In this document: piece by piece, positions 33,553 to 44,095 of the stretch | Layout of the letters: each line of letters opens with the position of its first letter | Position numbering within the stretch: the first letter of the stretch is position 1 | Source of the DNA: Flavobacterium azooxidireducens | GTDB lineage: Bacteria > Bacteroidota > Bacteroidia > Flavobacteriales > Flavobacteriaceae | DNA length: 64,000 nt | NCBI RefSeq assembly: GCF_023195775.1 | Contig: NZ_CP096205.1 | Coordinates: forward strand, 2,792,001-2,856,000 | Direction of reading: 5' to 3' | Program-made: the position numbers and the translations under genes | The notes under the pieces: model-generated | Database searches by the model: none | The model's input: only the letters and a program-made list of their open reading frames with translations | Told to the model about the DNA's origin: nothing

Positions 33553-35310
33553 TTATAAAATTGTTCCGGTTGATGTGTTTACCAGCATAATCCATAATTC
33601 ATCAGTATATTTCCCTTCGGCATTTGAATAATAGAATTTAACAGCATCAGACCAAGTTCCAAATTTTCCAATATATACACTTTTTAAATTAGTGGTTGGA
33701 TTATATAAAATTTGAGCATCTAATCCTTTCTTTTTCAATTTAGCTTCAAATCGTTCTGCATTATTTGGTTTTGCAAAAACGTTGGCAACCACATAATATC
33801 CTTTGGGTTGATTTGGGATTAAAACATCGGCTCCGGGCAAAACAGTAATTCTTTTTTTTGATTTAGTTTCATCAATTTCAGCATTTAATTTTTCACTTTC
33901 TTTAATCATGTCGCGAATACTGTAAAATTTGGTTTCAATTTTTTTGACAGATTCATCAACTAAAAGTTTTTCCATTTCTGCTTTAATTTCCGTTGCCGTA
34001 AGCTCCGTATTACTTTTGTATTGATTTGATTGCGGTTTGTTTTCTTCTTTTGCAGAAGTTGAATTATTTGGTTTTTCGGATGAAATTACTTTAACAGCAT
34101 CTGACATTACAATGTCTGAGTTTTTGGTAGTTACGTTAGAAGAGATTAATTCAGATTCAATTTTTTCCGTAGGATCTTGTACTTCAACATTAAAAGCACT
34201 AAAAAACATTGAATATCTATCGCCGGATGATTTTAATTTTAATGAAACCTTTGTGCTGTTATTTTGAATTACTGCATTGTTTTCATTTTCAATAGGAATT
34301 AAAAAAGTGTCGAATCCCAACGTATTCATACTGTTTGGTTTTCTATTTTCAAAATAGGAATCATTAATAACAATCGTACTATTAAAGAAATTATCAACCG
34401 GTTTTAAGGAATGACTTAGTAAGGTGTAATTCTTACTTTCTCCCGATTTAATTTCTAATTGATCACCAACTAAATTTCTATCGCCTTCTAAAACTGATCC
34501 GGCTAATTTTGCATTTACCTTTCCTTCCGGAAGGGTGCTGAATCCGCTGTATAAAATCTCAACCGGTCTGGCTGTAATTCCCACAAAACCATCAAATGAA
34601 GTGATAAATTTACCTGTCTCAGTTTCATCTTCATACACTAAAAATAATGTCCAACCACCTGCAACACCACCACTAATTATGCCTTGTGTCGCTCTAATAT
34701 TTGCAACGGTATATTCTCCATTTGGATTTTGAAGAGATTGAATGTGCTTTGTAACATCGGCATAAACCGCATAAGGAGCACTTTCTTTGAAATTTTTAAT
34801 GTTTAAACCATCAAAAATAATGTCACCATAAATATCGATATACTCATTTTGGCCTGGAAGTTTTAATTTAATTTCGTTTACGGAAGATCGGTTATCATCA
34901 ACAGCAACATAATTCCATTTTTTATCTCTAATTCCTGAGTCATATTTATAGGTGGCAGACCAATATAATCCTGCATATTTTATTTTTTTTGACGATGAAT
35001 TCTCTAAATTTAGTCCTGCTGAACTTGAGCTGAAGGTTGATTTGTCATCATCAACGTCAATGTAATTCATTTCAAATTGATCGTTTAATTTTGCAGTTTC
35101 ACTAATGTCATTATAAGGTTCTGAAGTAAAAGTTCTACTTTCTTTTCGATTAACAATGTTATTTGAAATAACTGTCATGTCACCTTTTACATACGATTGA
35201 TAACGAACTTTAAATGGAACTGCGAGTTGAGAGTAACTGTTTTCGCTCGAAAAAAAGAATAATAGTAGAATGCAATATACAATTTGATTAGTGTTAAAAA
35301 TAGTTTTCAT
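33553..35310 (-). CDS. exported adhesin-like protein with C-terminal SPOR domain
   Basis: A 585-residue exported protein whose signal peptide ends at SYSQ. Residues 30-380 resemble, from memory, the N-terminal module of large flavobacterial gliding or DUF11-type surface proteins (VRYQSYVKGDMTVISNNIV, IKYAGLYWSATYKYDSG). A Ser/Asn/Lys-rich linker follows. The last 90 residues are a SPOR-like domain (KGYYVVANVFAKPNNAERFE and VYIGKFGTWSDAVKFYYS), which binds denuded peptidoglycan. Such adhesin modules normally end in a T9SS signal, so the SPOR ending is unusual. The start at 35310 keeps a normal signal peptide; the frame is open to 35340. Confidence 0.72.
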   Translation of the reverse strand: MKTIFNTNQIVYCILLLFFFSSENSYSQLAVPFKVRYQSYVKGDMTVISNNIVNRKESRTFTSEPYNDISETAKLNDQFEMNYIDVDDDKSTFSSSSAGLNLENSSSKKIKYAGLYWSATYKYDSGIRDKKWNYVAVDDNRSSVNEIKLKLPGQNEYIDIYGDIIFDGLNIKNFKESAPYAVYADVTKHIQSLQNPNGEYTVANIRATQGIISGGVAGGWTLFLVYEDETETGKFITSFDGFVGITARPVEILYSGFSTLPEGKVNAKLAGSVLEGDRNLVGDQLEIKSGESKNYTLLSHSLKPVDNFFNSTIVINDSYFENRKPNSMNTLGFDTFLIPIENENNAVIQNNSTKVSLKLKSSGDRYSMFFSAFNVEVQDPTEKIESELISSNVTTKNSDIVMSDAVKVISSEKPNNSTSAKEENKPQSNQYKSNTELTATEIKAEMEKLLVDESVKKIETKFYSIRDMIKESEKLNAEIDETKSKKRITVLPGADVLIPNQPKGYYVVANVFAKPNNAERFEAKLKKKGLDAQILYNPTTNLKSVYIGKFGTWSDAVKFYYSNAEGKYTDELWIMLVNTSTGTIL

Positions 35311-35438
35311 GTTGCGAAGAATTTGTTGAATTTTCATCAACTAAATTAACGATTTAACACCTTTGTATTTTCTTTGCTGGTTTTATTTTTTAACATTCCT
35401 ATTTAATAACTTTTTCATGCAAAAAGGATATTCGATTT

Positions 35439-36355
35439 TTATCTTTTGAGCAAAAACTCCATTGGAATGTGAAGTCGTTTTTTCCAAGCATTTTCCGAAT
35501 GATTTTCACCTTCAAACTTTATAGTTATCCAGTTTTCTTTAGTAAAACCTTTTGAAATCATGATTCCATCAACTTTTGCTTGTAAAGGAGGATACATTGC
35601 ATCAAGATCAACGGTACCGTAATCAAAATAGATTTTATTATTAGTAGGATTAGGTAGTTTATCTTTTAAATATGTGTAAAAAGATTCCGGTATCGGATTA
35701 TTTTCAACTTCAAAAGTTCCCGGCCAATGCGTTGATAAACAAGCCGCCCCGCCAAATATTTGAGGATATTCGCAAATGGCATACATCGAAATTAATCCGC
35801 CCATACTGGAACCGGTTATAAAAGTATTTTCTTTGTTTTGTAATGTTGAATAAGTGTTGTCAACAAAAGGTTTGAGTTCTTCAACAATAAATTTTAAATA
35901 ATTATCAGAATTCGGTTTGAGTTCTTTAGATAAACCAATTTTTTCTAATGACATGCCCACTTTTTCTCTGTCTTCTTTAGATAAATTTTCATACGGTTTT
36001 TGAGGAAAATATTCTTGATGTCTATTTTCTTTTGTATTCCAAATACCCACAACAATAGTGTTTTTTATTTTTCCTTCACGGAAAAGTTGTGTCAAACATT
36101 CATCAACGCCCCATTCTGATTGATTAAAAGTTGTTTTGGCATCAAACAGCATTTGTCCGTCATGCATGTATAAAACAGCATATTTCTTTTTGGGAGAATA
36201 GTTTTGCGGAAGCCAAATTGCAACACTTCGTGGCTGTACATTTGTTGATGCAAATTTTCATAAAGTTCAACAATGCCGTATTTTGCTTCTATTTTTTGAG
36301 CTTGTACAACACCGAAACAAAAGAAAATGAGTAATAAAAAGTGTATTTTTTTCAT
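35439..36355 (-). pseudogene. frameshifted exported esterase (PF00756-type)
   Basis: Two overlapping frames together make one 305-residue esterase. The first starts at 36355 with a signal peptide (VVQAQ) and reads GIVELYEN. The second supplies FASTNVQPRSVAIWLPQNY, then VLYMHDGQMLFDA, the nucleophile GSSMGGL, DYGTVDLDA and HSENAWKKR. They join correctly if one T is added to the T run at 36252-36254 (minus strand). So the gene has a one-base deletion, or the assembly has a homopolymer error. Intact, it would be an Esterase D/enterochelin-esterase-like hydrolase. It begins 2 bases after the large T9SS gene and is probably the end of that operon. Confidence 0.8.
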
Positions 36356-36357
36356 TA

Positions 36358-39300
36358 TTATCTTTTTAAAGAAAAGTGTCCTTTGGCTGATCTTCCATCT
36401 TCAAATTGGATGGAATACCAATAATCATCTGCAGGAAGCGGACTTCCGTTATAGGTTCCGTCCCAACCTTCACCAGTGGTTCCAATTTGTTTGATTAATT
36501 TACCGAAACGGTTGAAAATATAAATAATCGAATTAAAGTTATATTTTTCATTTGCACCTCTAATTTTCCATGTATCATTATATCCATCACCGTTTGGCGT
36601 GAAAAATTTCGGTGCTCCTAAAACGGCTATTTCTTGTTCAACAATTCCGCAACCATTTGCATCTTTTACATAAACTGTATAAATTCCGGCAATCACATTT
36701 TCAAAAATATTCGAAGTTTGGTATAATCCGTTTGCCGAATCTAAACTATAAACATAATCACCTGAGCCACTAACCAAAACGGTAACTGTATTGTTTTCAA
36801 CTAAATCAACAACAATTATATCGTCAAAAGTGGCAGGTTGAGAGTAAACAATTTCAATTATTCTTTCTTGCTCACAACCAAAAGAATTAGTAACAATCAC
36901 TTTATAAAAACCATCTTCATCAACAGTTAATTCATAATTTGTTTCATTATTTATAATTACATCATTGCGATACCATTGATACGTGTAGTCCGAAATAGTT
37001 CCTTCTTTTATACCGGCATCAAACGTAATCGAATCGACTCCAAAACAAATAATCTCTGTAAAACCAATTTCTAATTCAGGTAATTTTGTTACCGTTAATT
37101 CTACAAGTGGACCTAATCCATAACACGAATTATCCAAAGTGCTATCGACCCGAACCCAAATTTGTTGAAAATCACGAAAATCAGTATTTCTATAACTGTT
37201 TATGTTTGTAATTTCAAGTGAAATTCCATTTATGTCCGTTTCAGCCAAAGCATCGGCTTCCGTTTTATAATATTTTATTGTAAATGGAGTTGTAGCTGGC
37301 AAAGTTCCAATCAAATCGTTTGTCACGCTACTAAAATCAAATGTGGCAATTCCATCTCGATCATCGTTAACTGCATCAACAAAGTCATCACATTTGGCAA
37401 ATGTTCGTAAAAAAGTATTTGGAATTTGTGTGGCAGAAACGAAAACGTTAATTTGTCCCACTTCATAACAACCCAATGCATTTACAACACGAACCCAAAC
37501 CGTTGAATTTCCGGTATTGTAGGCTAAAGGATTTGTGATTTGAAGAGTTGAATCATTATTCTGTGCAGCAATTTGTGATGTAAAATAACTAAACGTTTCA
37601 TTGGCAAAATTGGATGAAATCACATTATTTTTTTGCAGCAAGTTCACATCAGAAATTCCATCATTAGAGAAATCATCGTCACACTGCACAATTGAAATAG
37701 GCGAAGTTAAAACCGGAGCAGGATTTATTGTTAAAACAGCATCGTCAGATAGTAATCCGCAACTATTGCCATTTCGGTTTAAAACAACACGATAACGATA
37801 ATTATTCATTGAATTTGAAATTCCAAGAACTTGTAACGTATCGGTTAATGTTCCAATATAATTGTCACTGTCGTTAATGTTATTCCAAGTTGTTCCGTTG
37901 TCTGTACTCAACTGCCATTGATAACTATCTGAAATAGTAGCGGTTAAAGTAAAGTTGGCGTTGAGATAGGTGCATGCTGTTTGGTCAATTGGTTGCGTAG
38001 AAATTTCAATTGGTGCAGCAATGATATAATTTTGATTTGGTGTAGTATAACCTCCTGAGCCCAAAACAATTCCATTTGCATCAACAGAAATAGAAGTATT
38101 GCCTACTAATCCGTTTCCATTTACATCAATAAATCCGGCTTCAATTACATCATTACACAAATCACCATCACTGTCTAAAGATATATAATTTGCAATTCCA
38201 TCTGCGTTTGTATCAGCAATGGTATAATTTAAGATTCCATTATTGGGATTTGTTTCAAGAGAATTAAACAGACCATTTGTGCCGAAATTTGTTCCGTCAA
38301 TCACACCATTAAAATTCAAATCGGAAGCATTTGAACCTGATTCAGTTAAATCATAAATTCCATCATTGTCACTGTCTAAATCTAAATAATCAGGAATTCC
38401 GTCTCCATCTGTATCAATTGGAGTTAAACCAAGTCCGTAGGCATCACTTATACCATCATTATTAAGATCATCCGAAGTGTAAGCAATAAAATTTTGACCT
38501 TGAGCTTCAATGTTATCAGGAATACCATCGTTATCGCTATCTAAATCTAATAAATCAGGAATACCATCTCCATCCGTATCTTTTGGAACACATGTGGCAA
38601 TAAATTTGAAAGTTGCTTTAGATGAATTTTCAGAGATATTTTTGTGTGTTATTGAAATATAATCAGCCAAATGAACCATGAATTTGAACGTTCCGGATCC
38701 AGCAGCAAGCGGAACAGCACTATTTAATCGGAAACGAATTTGAAAAGAAGAATATTCGGTTACATTATTTTCAAAAATCCCGTCATAATTAGTATCAACT
38801 AACAATTGTCCGTTTGGATTGAGTAAGGTAATTGTTTTATTTACAGAAGTTTCAATAATAAATTCTCCGGTTGATGACAATAAATCAACATTGTTTGCTG
38901 CCAAAACATATTCCATTGATAAGCTAATGGGTTGAGCAAAATCTAATCGATACGAAACGGTATTGTCTATACCAATTGCAGGTTGAGTTACAAAGTTTCC
39001 ACTACTATTTCCAACCAAAGGTTGTGCAACAGCAATTTCCGGTCCGTCTGTTGAAATAGTTCCTGTAAATGTATTTGAATAACTTCCAACATTAATAGTT
39101 CCTGTTGTGGTATTGCTTAAGTTGATATCTTGGTTGCCATATGATTCAGTACAATTGGCTATTCCGTCGTTATCCAAATCTTGATCAATGTTATCGTTTA
39201 CACCATCATTATCAGTATCTATTGGGCAATCGCTCACTGGAATTTCATCAGATATTAGGGTTAGGGTGGTGGTACAACCAACTATGGTGGCAGAGAGATA

Positions 39301-40878
39301 GTACAGTCCTGGTGCAGTGGGTTTATATTGTGGTTGAGTAGGGCTATTTTCGGGATCAACTTCAACAAGTGCTACACCATTAAAATACCATTGATACGTA
39401 TCAAAAGGAGAAAGCGTATTAACTGATAGCCTAACGTTGGGAATGCAGTTAGAAGAGTTTACATCTAAACGATTGAACGATATTTCGGGCTGAAAAGTAA
39501 AACCGGAGTAATACCCGCCATAGGTTGCAGCATTATTAGAACCAAAATAAGACAAATACAATTGTTTGGTAGAAAAAACGGAAATGTTTCCTGTGAGTCC
39601 AACAATTTGATAGGTTTCATAATCGGTATTTCCTGTAATTGAAAAAGGACCTTGCACATTGATTCCTGCAGGAAGTGAAGTCAAAGTATAGTTTATTCCG
39701 TTTACAATAAAATTTAATTCTGCACCGGTTTCTGTCACAATGTTTATTCCGCTGTTTGTGGTGTAGGATATATTTCCAATTAAATTTACTAACGGAATAT
39801 TATCAATAATTTTTGGTGTTTGACAACTTAATGGTGGTACAAAATACATTTCCTGATTGGCCTGAATTGCTCCACCAACACCTTGATAAGCAAATACATT
39901 TTTAGATGTTTGAACATACATATTTCCTTCTGTGCTATAAAAACTACCATCAATCGCTACATATTCTCCAGCGTCAATAGTTTGTTGTAAAGCTCCATTA
40001 ATTGAAATTTGGGTATCATCTTCATGGGCAACAATCAAAACTCTTTCGGTTAAATTATCTCCAAAACCTCTTACAAAAATATATTCGTTTCCGGTTCTTT
40101 CTGCAGAAACAATTTGGTCTATTCCTAGATCTAAATTATTATCAACATTTCCGTTTGTCCCTGCAAAGGATCCGCAGTTAACCACAATTGGTTTATCAGA
40201 ACTCACTAAGGCTCCAATTAATCCGTCTCGATTGGCAAAAGTTGGACCGGTCACAGCCATCACATAGCTTTCTCCACGATTGAGTGTTACAGGTGGAGGA
40301 GTATTTCCAACACCAGCGTTCCCAATTAATTGAACACCGGGTTTAATGTCGTCAAAAGATACAGTTGTATTGTTCTCAGTAGCCAAAACTGAAATAAAAG
40401 TAAGGTGATTGTTGGTATAACCAAAGTTTGATAAACCTCTATTGGTAAATGCTCCAATTCTAAAGTCTGTTCCAAGTCCTGCCAAACCTTTTGAGACAAT
40501 TCCGCTAGCTTGATTATTTTCGTTAGATGCTGTGAATCGAATGGCCACATAAACTTGGTCTTCTGCTTCAATGATGTAGCCTTTATTATTAAAAACAGTA
40601 TTTAGATTTCCTGTAGAAACAAATAAAGAGGTGTTATCTCCAAATCCAATATTATACACATAGGGTTGATCTCTAGAAACAGTTCCGTTTACCGTATTTC
40701 CACCAATAGAATTAATAGTAAAATTAACCGGTGTTAAACTTGGCGAAGAAATATAAATAAATTGATTCTGAATTGGTTGAATACTGGCTCCGGTAATGGG
40801 TGGTATGTAATGCGTTTTGCTGAATTGTGCAAAACAATTCAACGTAAATAATAGAAAAAACAGAGCAATTTTTTTCAT
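36358..40878 (-). CDS. large T9SS type B surface protein with IgGFc-binding-like and TSP3 regions
   Basis: A 1506-residue exported protein (signal to CFAQ). Residues about 100-460 resemble the IgGFc-binding N-terminal module ([20 protein letters not shown]). An Ig-like segment ([10 protein letters not shown]) follows near 495. Several thrombospondin type 3 calcium repeats lie at about 550-580 and 780-920 ([19 protein letters not shown]). Further Ig/PKD-like modules lead to a C-terminal gliding motility-associated type B domain ([16 protein letters not shown] to the end). It should be exported by T9SS and act at the cell surface, perhaps in adhesion. A paralogous C-terminus is found in the next gene upstream. 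Confidence 0.88.
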   Translation of the reverse strand: MKKIALFFLLFTLNCFAQFSKTHYIPPITGASIQPIQNQFIYISSPSLTPVNFTINSIGGNTVNGTVSRDQPYVYNIGFGDNTSLFVSTGNLNTVFNNKGYIIEAEDQVYVAIRFTASNENNQASGIVSKGLAGLGTDFRIGAFTNRGLSNFGYTNNHLTFISVLATENNTTVSFDDIKPGVQLIGNAGVGNTPPPVTLNRGESYVMAVTGPTFANRDGLIGALVSSDKPIVVNCGSFAGTNGNVDNNLDLGIDQIVSAERTGNEYIFVRGFGDNLTERVLIVAHEDDTQISINGALQQTIDAGEYVAIDGSFYSTEGNMYVQTSKNVFAYQGVGGAIQANQEMYFVPPLSCQTPKIIDNIPLVNLIGNISYTTNSGINIVTETGAELNFIVNGINYTLTSLPAGINVQGPFSITGNTDYETYQIVGLTGNISVFSTKQLYLSYFGSNNAATYGGYYSGFTFQPEISFNRLDVNSSNCIPNVRLSVNTLSPFDTYQWYFNGVALVEVDPENSPTQPQYKPTAPGLYYLSATIVGCTTTLTLISDEIPVSDCPIDTDNDGVNDNIDQDLDNDGIANCTESYGNQDINLSNTTTGTINVGSYSNTFTGTISTDGPEIAVAQPLVGNSSGNFVTQPAIGIDNTVSYRLDFAQPISLSMEYVLAANNVDLLSSTGEFIIETSVNKTITLLNPNGQLLVDTNYDGIFENNVTEYSSFQIRFRLNSAVPLAAGSGTFKFMVHLADYISITHKNISENSSKATFKFIATCVPKDTDGDGIPDLLDLDSDNDGIPDNIEAQGQNFIAYTSDDLNNDGISDAYGLGLTPIDTDGDGIPDYLDLDSDNDGIYDLTESGSNASDLNFNGVIDGTNFGTNGLFNSLETNPNNGILNYTIADTNADGIANYISLDSDGDLCNDVIEAGFIDVNGNGLVGNTSISVDANGIVLGSGGYTTPNQNYIIAAPIEISTQPIDQTACTYLNANFTLTATISDSYQWQLSTDNGTTWNNINDSDNYIGTLTDTLQVLGISNSMNNYRYRVVLNRNGNSCGLLSDDAVLTINPAPVLTSPISIVQCDDDFSNDGISDVNLLQKNNVISSNFANETFSYFTSQIAAQNNDSTLQITNPLAYNTGNSTVWVRVVNALGCYEVGQINVFVSATQIPNTFLRTFAKCDDFVDAVNDDRDGIATFDFSSVTNDLIGTLPATTPFTIKYYKTEADALAETDINGISLEITNINSYRNTDFRDFQQIWVRVDSTLDNSCYGLGPLVELTVTKLPELEIGFTEIICFGVDSITFDAGIKEGTISDYTYQWYRNDVIINNETNYELTVDEDGFYKVIVTNSFGCEQERIIEIVYSQPATFDDIIVVDLVENNTVTVLVSGSGDYVYSLDSANGLYQTSNIFENVIAGIYTVYVKDANGCGIVEQEIAVLGAPKFFTPNGDGYNDTWKIRGANEKYNFNSIIYIFNRFGKLIKQIGTTGEGWDGTYNGSPLPADDYWYSIQFEDGRSAKGHFSLKR

Positions 40879-40898
40879 TTTTCTTTTTCAAAGGATAA

Positions 40899-40906
40899 CA
40901 AAGATA
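40899..40906 (-). promoter_or_regulatory. -7 element of large T9SS gene, within a UUCG hairpin
   Basis: On the minus strand TATCTTTG matches TAnnTTTG exactly, with TTCG (near TTTG) 19 bases upstream. It overlaps a perfect AAAGATAA-TTCG-TTATCTTT hairpin (40900-40919) at the stop codon of the preceding gene, so the site may also shape the mRNA end. Confidence 0.4.
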
Positions 40907-40911
40907 ACGAA

Positions 40912-43203
40912 TTATCTTTTTAATGCGAAGTGTCCTTTGATGATTCTCCCGTCTTCTAAAAATATAGAAAACCAGTAATCGGAAGCGGGTAGTGGTGAGC
41001 CTGAAAATGTTCCGTCCCAACCAGTTCCGTTAGAACCAATTTGTTTTAATAGTTTTCCGTAACGGTTGAATATGTATATTTTGGCATAAGGTTGATTGAG
41101 GTTTTCAATCTTCCAAAAATCATTGATTCCATCACCGTTTGGAGTGAAAAATTTAGGATAATCAAGCACAAAGATGGATTCAAAAGTGGAATCACAACCA
41201 TTCAAATCATTAATTGTGATGGTATATTCTCCTGCACCAACATTTGTGAAAATTGGACTTTCTTGAAAATAACTTCCATCCAATGAAAAAACGTAATTGC
41301 CCAAACCTGTATAATTGATTTGAACGGTATTATTATTTCCTTGAAAGTCGTTAATAGAAACAGATGTTATTGTAGCCGGACCGGAAGCCGTAACTAAAAA
41401 CGTTTTTTGAGCCAAACAACCATCCAAATTGCTAACAATTACAGAGTAAGTTCCGGGTTGAGAGATTGTAATTTCTGGAGTAGATTCACCATTATTCCAC
41501 AAATAACTTTCAAAAATAGCACTTACTCCAAATGTTATTGATTCATTTTCACACAAAAAAAGTTCTTCATCTTCAAAATTTTCAGGTGTAAATGTTTTGA
41601 TATTTATTGTGATGGGAATAATTCCAAAACAACTCACTCCATCTGTAATTCGAGCAAAAATAATTTCTTCAAAAGCTGTTGAATTGGTGTAATTGTTAGT
41701 TAATTGATTCGTTTGTACTTGTGCATCTGCTTCGGTTTGATAATAATTTACCAACAAACCGGGTGCAAAATTTGATAAAACTGTGGGAGAAATTTCTGTA
41801 TTTAAATCGATGGAAGTTATTCCGTCTTGCAATGCATCACCATCACAAAAATCAAAAGGAGAAACAGTTACAGTTGTTGTTGTGGTTGAAAGCGTTACTT
41901 CTGAAACTCCAAAACAACCAAAATTATTTTGTAATCGAGCATAAATTACCTGATTTATACTTGTGTTTTGAAAAGAAGAAAAATTAGGAATCGGACTTAC
42001 GTTATTTTCGGCATCTGATTGTGTGAGATAATAGGAAGGTGATCCAACATTTGTATTTGATCCTATTATAGCAGTGTTGGCATCGTTCAAATTAAAGAAA
42101 GCTATACCATCTCCATTCGAATCGCATTGTGTGATGGTGGTATTATTCGGAATTGGATTTGTACTATATTCAATAACAATTTCTCCGAAAGATGAACAAG
42201 TTGGGTTAAAAATGACTTCTACTTTATAAACACCAAATTCATCGACCAACAAAGTTGGATTGTTTTCTCCAATCAATTCAATGTTATTTCTAAACCATTT
42301 ATAGCCAGTTGCAGTTGAATTTGTAGCATCTAAAAGTAAAGTATCATCAGGACAAAGTGGATTTCCGGTTGAAATTAATCGATCAATTCCCAAATCGGTC
42401 TCCACAGAAAAACTTCCACCACCTAAAAAAATGGCAGAATCATATAAATTGTTTCCTTGGTCTGCAATGACTAATTTAATGTGATACATAACACCGGGCG
42501 TAACAGTGCTTTCGGCTTTTAAAACTTTGGTTTGACCATTGTAATTTGTAGGATGTTCAAATCCATTAAAAGCATCAAAATATTGCTCGTTAGCAGGCGG
42601 ACAAATGGTTCCTGAACCACGAACAGTCGGGATTTTTACAGGAATATTTGTGCCGGGAACAACAGCTAAGTTTGAATATTGTGATGAGCTGGCTTCCCGA
42701 AGTAAAAAAGCAAAACCATCGGAATAATTACATTGATTTGAACCTGGATTTGATAAATATTGTTCTGATGAAAAAATGTATTCAAAACTTACTTTGTTGG
42801 CAAACGGAAGAAAATCAAATTCGATAACGGTTGCATTGATTGTATTTCCTTCATTAATAGCTTGTTCCAAATCTTGATCGCCACCCCAAGAAGTTGGTCC
42901 TTCACTCAATAAATTTGAATTGGGACCAACGGCAGAAGCAGCTCTTCCTGTGGAAATGATAACACCATCTGCAAACGGAAATGAACTACCCGAACCATTA
43001 AAATAACCATAACTATTTCCACTCGTAAAAGCCCATCCCGAAACCGAAATATTCGACACATTGGCACAAGATGAATTGATTAGAATATTTTCTACTAAAT
43101 CTTCAACAGTGCGGTTGTCATCCACCTGCATGTATTGTGCGTTACTGCTTTGTAAAAAAGCAATCGAAAGGATTAGAAACAGAATGTTTTTAGCAAACTT
43201 CAT
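40912..43203 (-). CDS. T9SS type B protein with choice-of-anchor L domain
   Basis: A 763-residue exported protein (signal to SNAQ). Residues 25-265 match the choice-of-anchor L domain: LINSSCANVSNISVSGW, FADGVIISTGRA, FEYIFSSEQYL, DGFAFLL and YHIKLVIADQGN. Ig/PKD-like modules follow (YKWFRNNIEL, ILNSSCANV-like cysteines absent later). The C-terminus, [19 protein letters not shown] to HFALKR, is a type B T9SS sorting domain nearly identical in pattern to that of the next gene. It is probably a secreted surface protein. It lies between an ABC permease gene and the 1506-residue protein on the same strand. Confidence 0.88.
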   Translation of the reverse strand: MKFAKNILFLILSIAFLQSSNAQYMQVDDNRTVEDLVENILINSSCANVSNISVSGWAFTSGNSYGYFNGSGSSFPFADGVIISTGRAASAVGPNSNLLSEGPTSWGGDQDLEQAINEGNTINATVIEFDFLPFANKVSFEYIFSSEQYLSNPGSNQCNYSDGFAFLLREASSSQYSNLAVVPGTNIPVKIPTVRGSGTICPPANEQYFDAFNGFEHPTNYNGQTKVLKAESTVTPGVMYHIKLVIADQGNNLYDSAIFLGGGSFSVETDLGIDRLISTGNPLCPDDTLLLDATNSTATGYKWFRNNIELIGENNPTLLVDEFGVYKVEVIFNPTCSSFGEIVIEYSTNPIPNNTTITQCDSNGDGIAFFNLNDANTAIIGSNTNVGSPSYYLTQSDAENNVSPIPNFSSFQNTSINQVIYARLQNNFGCFGVSEVTLSTTTTTVTVSPFDFCDGDALQDGITSIDLNTEISPTVLSNFAPGLLVNYYQTEADAQVQTNQLTNNYTNSTAFEEIIFARITDGVSCFGIIPITINIKTFTPENFEDEELFLCENESITFGVSAIFESYLWNNGESTPEITISQPGTYSVIVSNLDGCLAQKTFLVTASGPATITSVSINDFQGNNNTVQINYTGLGNYVFSLDGSYFQESPIFTNVGAGEYTITINDLNGCDSTFESIFVLDYPKFFTPNGDGINDFWKIENLNQPYAKIYIFNRYGKLLKQIGSNGTGWDGTFSGSPLPASDYWFSIFLEDGRIIKGHFALKR

Positions 43204-43211
43204 AGCGTTTG

Positions 43212-43219
43212 CAAAGATA
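43212..43219 (-). promoter_or_regulatory. -7 element before choice-of-anchor L gene
   Basis: TATCTTTG on the minus strand lies 8 bases before the start at 43203 and just after the ABC permease stop. It matches the consensus exactly and implies a nearly leaderless transcript. Confidence 0.4.
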
Positions 43220-44059
43220 CTACAAATCTCTTTTCTGAAGAATTTTATACGACATTAACACAAAAATAACAATCCAAGCGATCGCAATGAGCATCGTGTA
43301 CCAGTGAACACCGTAATCTTTTACGTTTGGAACACCACCAATGGTTTCTTCTATGTTTTTGATAACGCTTAATCGAGTGAAAGGTTCTTTTATCAAATTT
43401 GACATTGATTCCAATGGTAAAAATTGAGCAATAGTATCAGCCGTATCAGAATTTTTAAAGATTCTCCATTTCATAACGCCAATAATGATGCCTTCGATAA
43501 TATTCCATACAAACAAAAAACCGATTGCAAAAGCGGATCTTTTTACTAATATTCCAAGGAATAAACAAAAAGAGAAAAAGGCAGTCAGTTTCAAAAAGTA
43601 GGCAAGAATATATTCTAAATCAGAAAAAATAATTCCGATTTCATTATACGATGAAAAGCTTAATCCCAAAAGCAAACTCATTATGAAAACGAAAATTGTT
43701 GAACCAACTGAAAATACTAAAACGGTTAAAAATTTTGATAAAATAAATTCTTTCTTACTTAAACCGTCAATTAAATTCTGTTTTAATGTTCCGTACGTAT
43801 ATTCATTAGCCATCATCGAAACAATGACAATAGCCAAAAATAATTTTAAAATGGCAGCAATATAGGTGTTGAAATGCCAGATGTATGGGAAATTAAAAAT
43901 TCCTTGTTCGGCAATTCGCAATTCAAAATTTCCAATGTTGAATTTGATTGATGCAATTAAGGCGATGAAAGAAAGAATGACAAAATACGAAATCGTTAAT
44001 ATTCGACTCGCTTTGTTTTTCCATATTTTTTGAAATTCTATTTGAAGAAGACGTATCAT
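43220..44059 (-). CDS. ABC-2 type transporter permease
   Basis: A 279-residue integral membrane protein with about six hydrophobic segments. An N-terminal cytoplasmic start (LLQIEFQKIWKNKASRIL) is typical of ABC-2 permeases, as is the motif MMANEYTYGTLKQNLIDGLSKKEF after the second helix. It pairs with the ATPase gene 36 bases upstream to form a two-component exporter. The substrate is unknown. The gap between the two genes holds a C-rich repeat leader. Confidence 0.87.
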   Translation of the reverse strand: MIRLLQIEFQKIWKNKASRILTISYFVILSFIALIASIKFNIGNFELRIAEQGIFNFPYIWHFNTYIAAILKLFLAIVIVSMMANEYTYGTLKQNLIDGLSKKEFILSKFLTVLVFSVGSTIFVFIMSLLLGLSFSSYNEIGIIFSDLEYILAYFLKLTAFFSFCLFLGILVKRSAFAIGFLFVWNIIEGIIIGVMKWRIFKNSDTADTIAQFLPLESMSNLIKEPFTRLSVIKNIEETIGGVPNVKDYGVHWYTMLIAIAWIVIFVLMSYKILQKRDL

Positions 44060-44095
44060 AAAAAGGTGATGGGTTATTGGTAATGGGTAAAAGGT
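44060..44095 (-). repeat. ACC-rich short repeat leader before ABC permease
   Basis: On the minus strand the words CCCATTACC, AATAACCCATCACC precede ATG 44059 and fill the space back to the ATPase stop. The stretch is free of G. Almost the same words occur at 54001-54025 before an unrelated gene. Confidence 0.6.
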
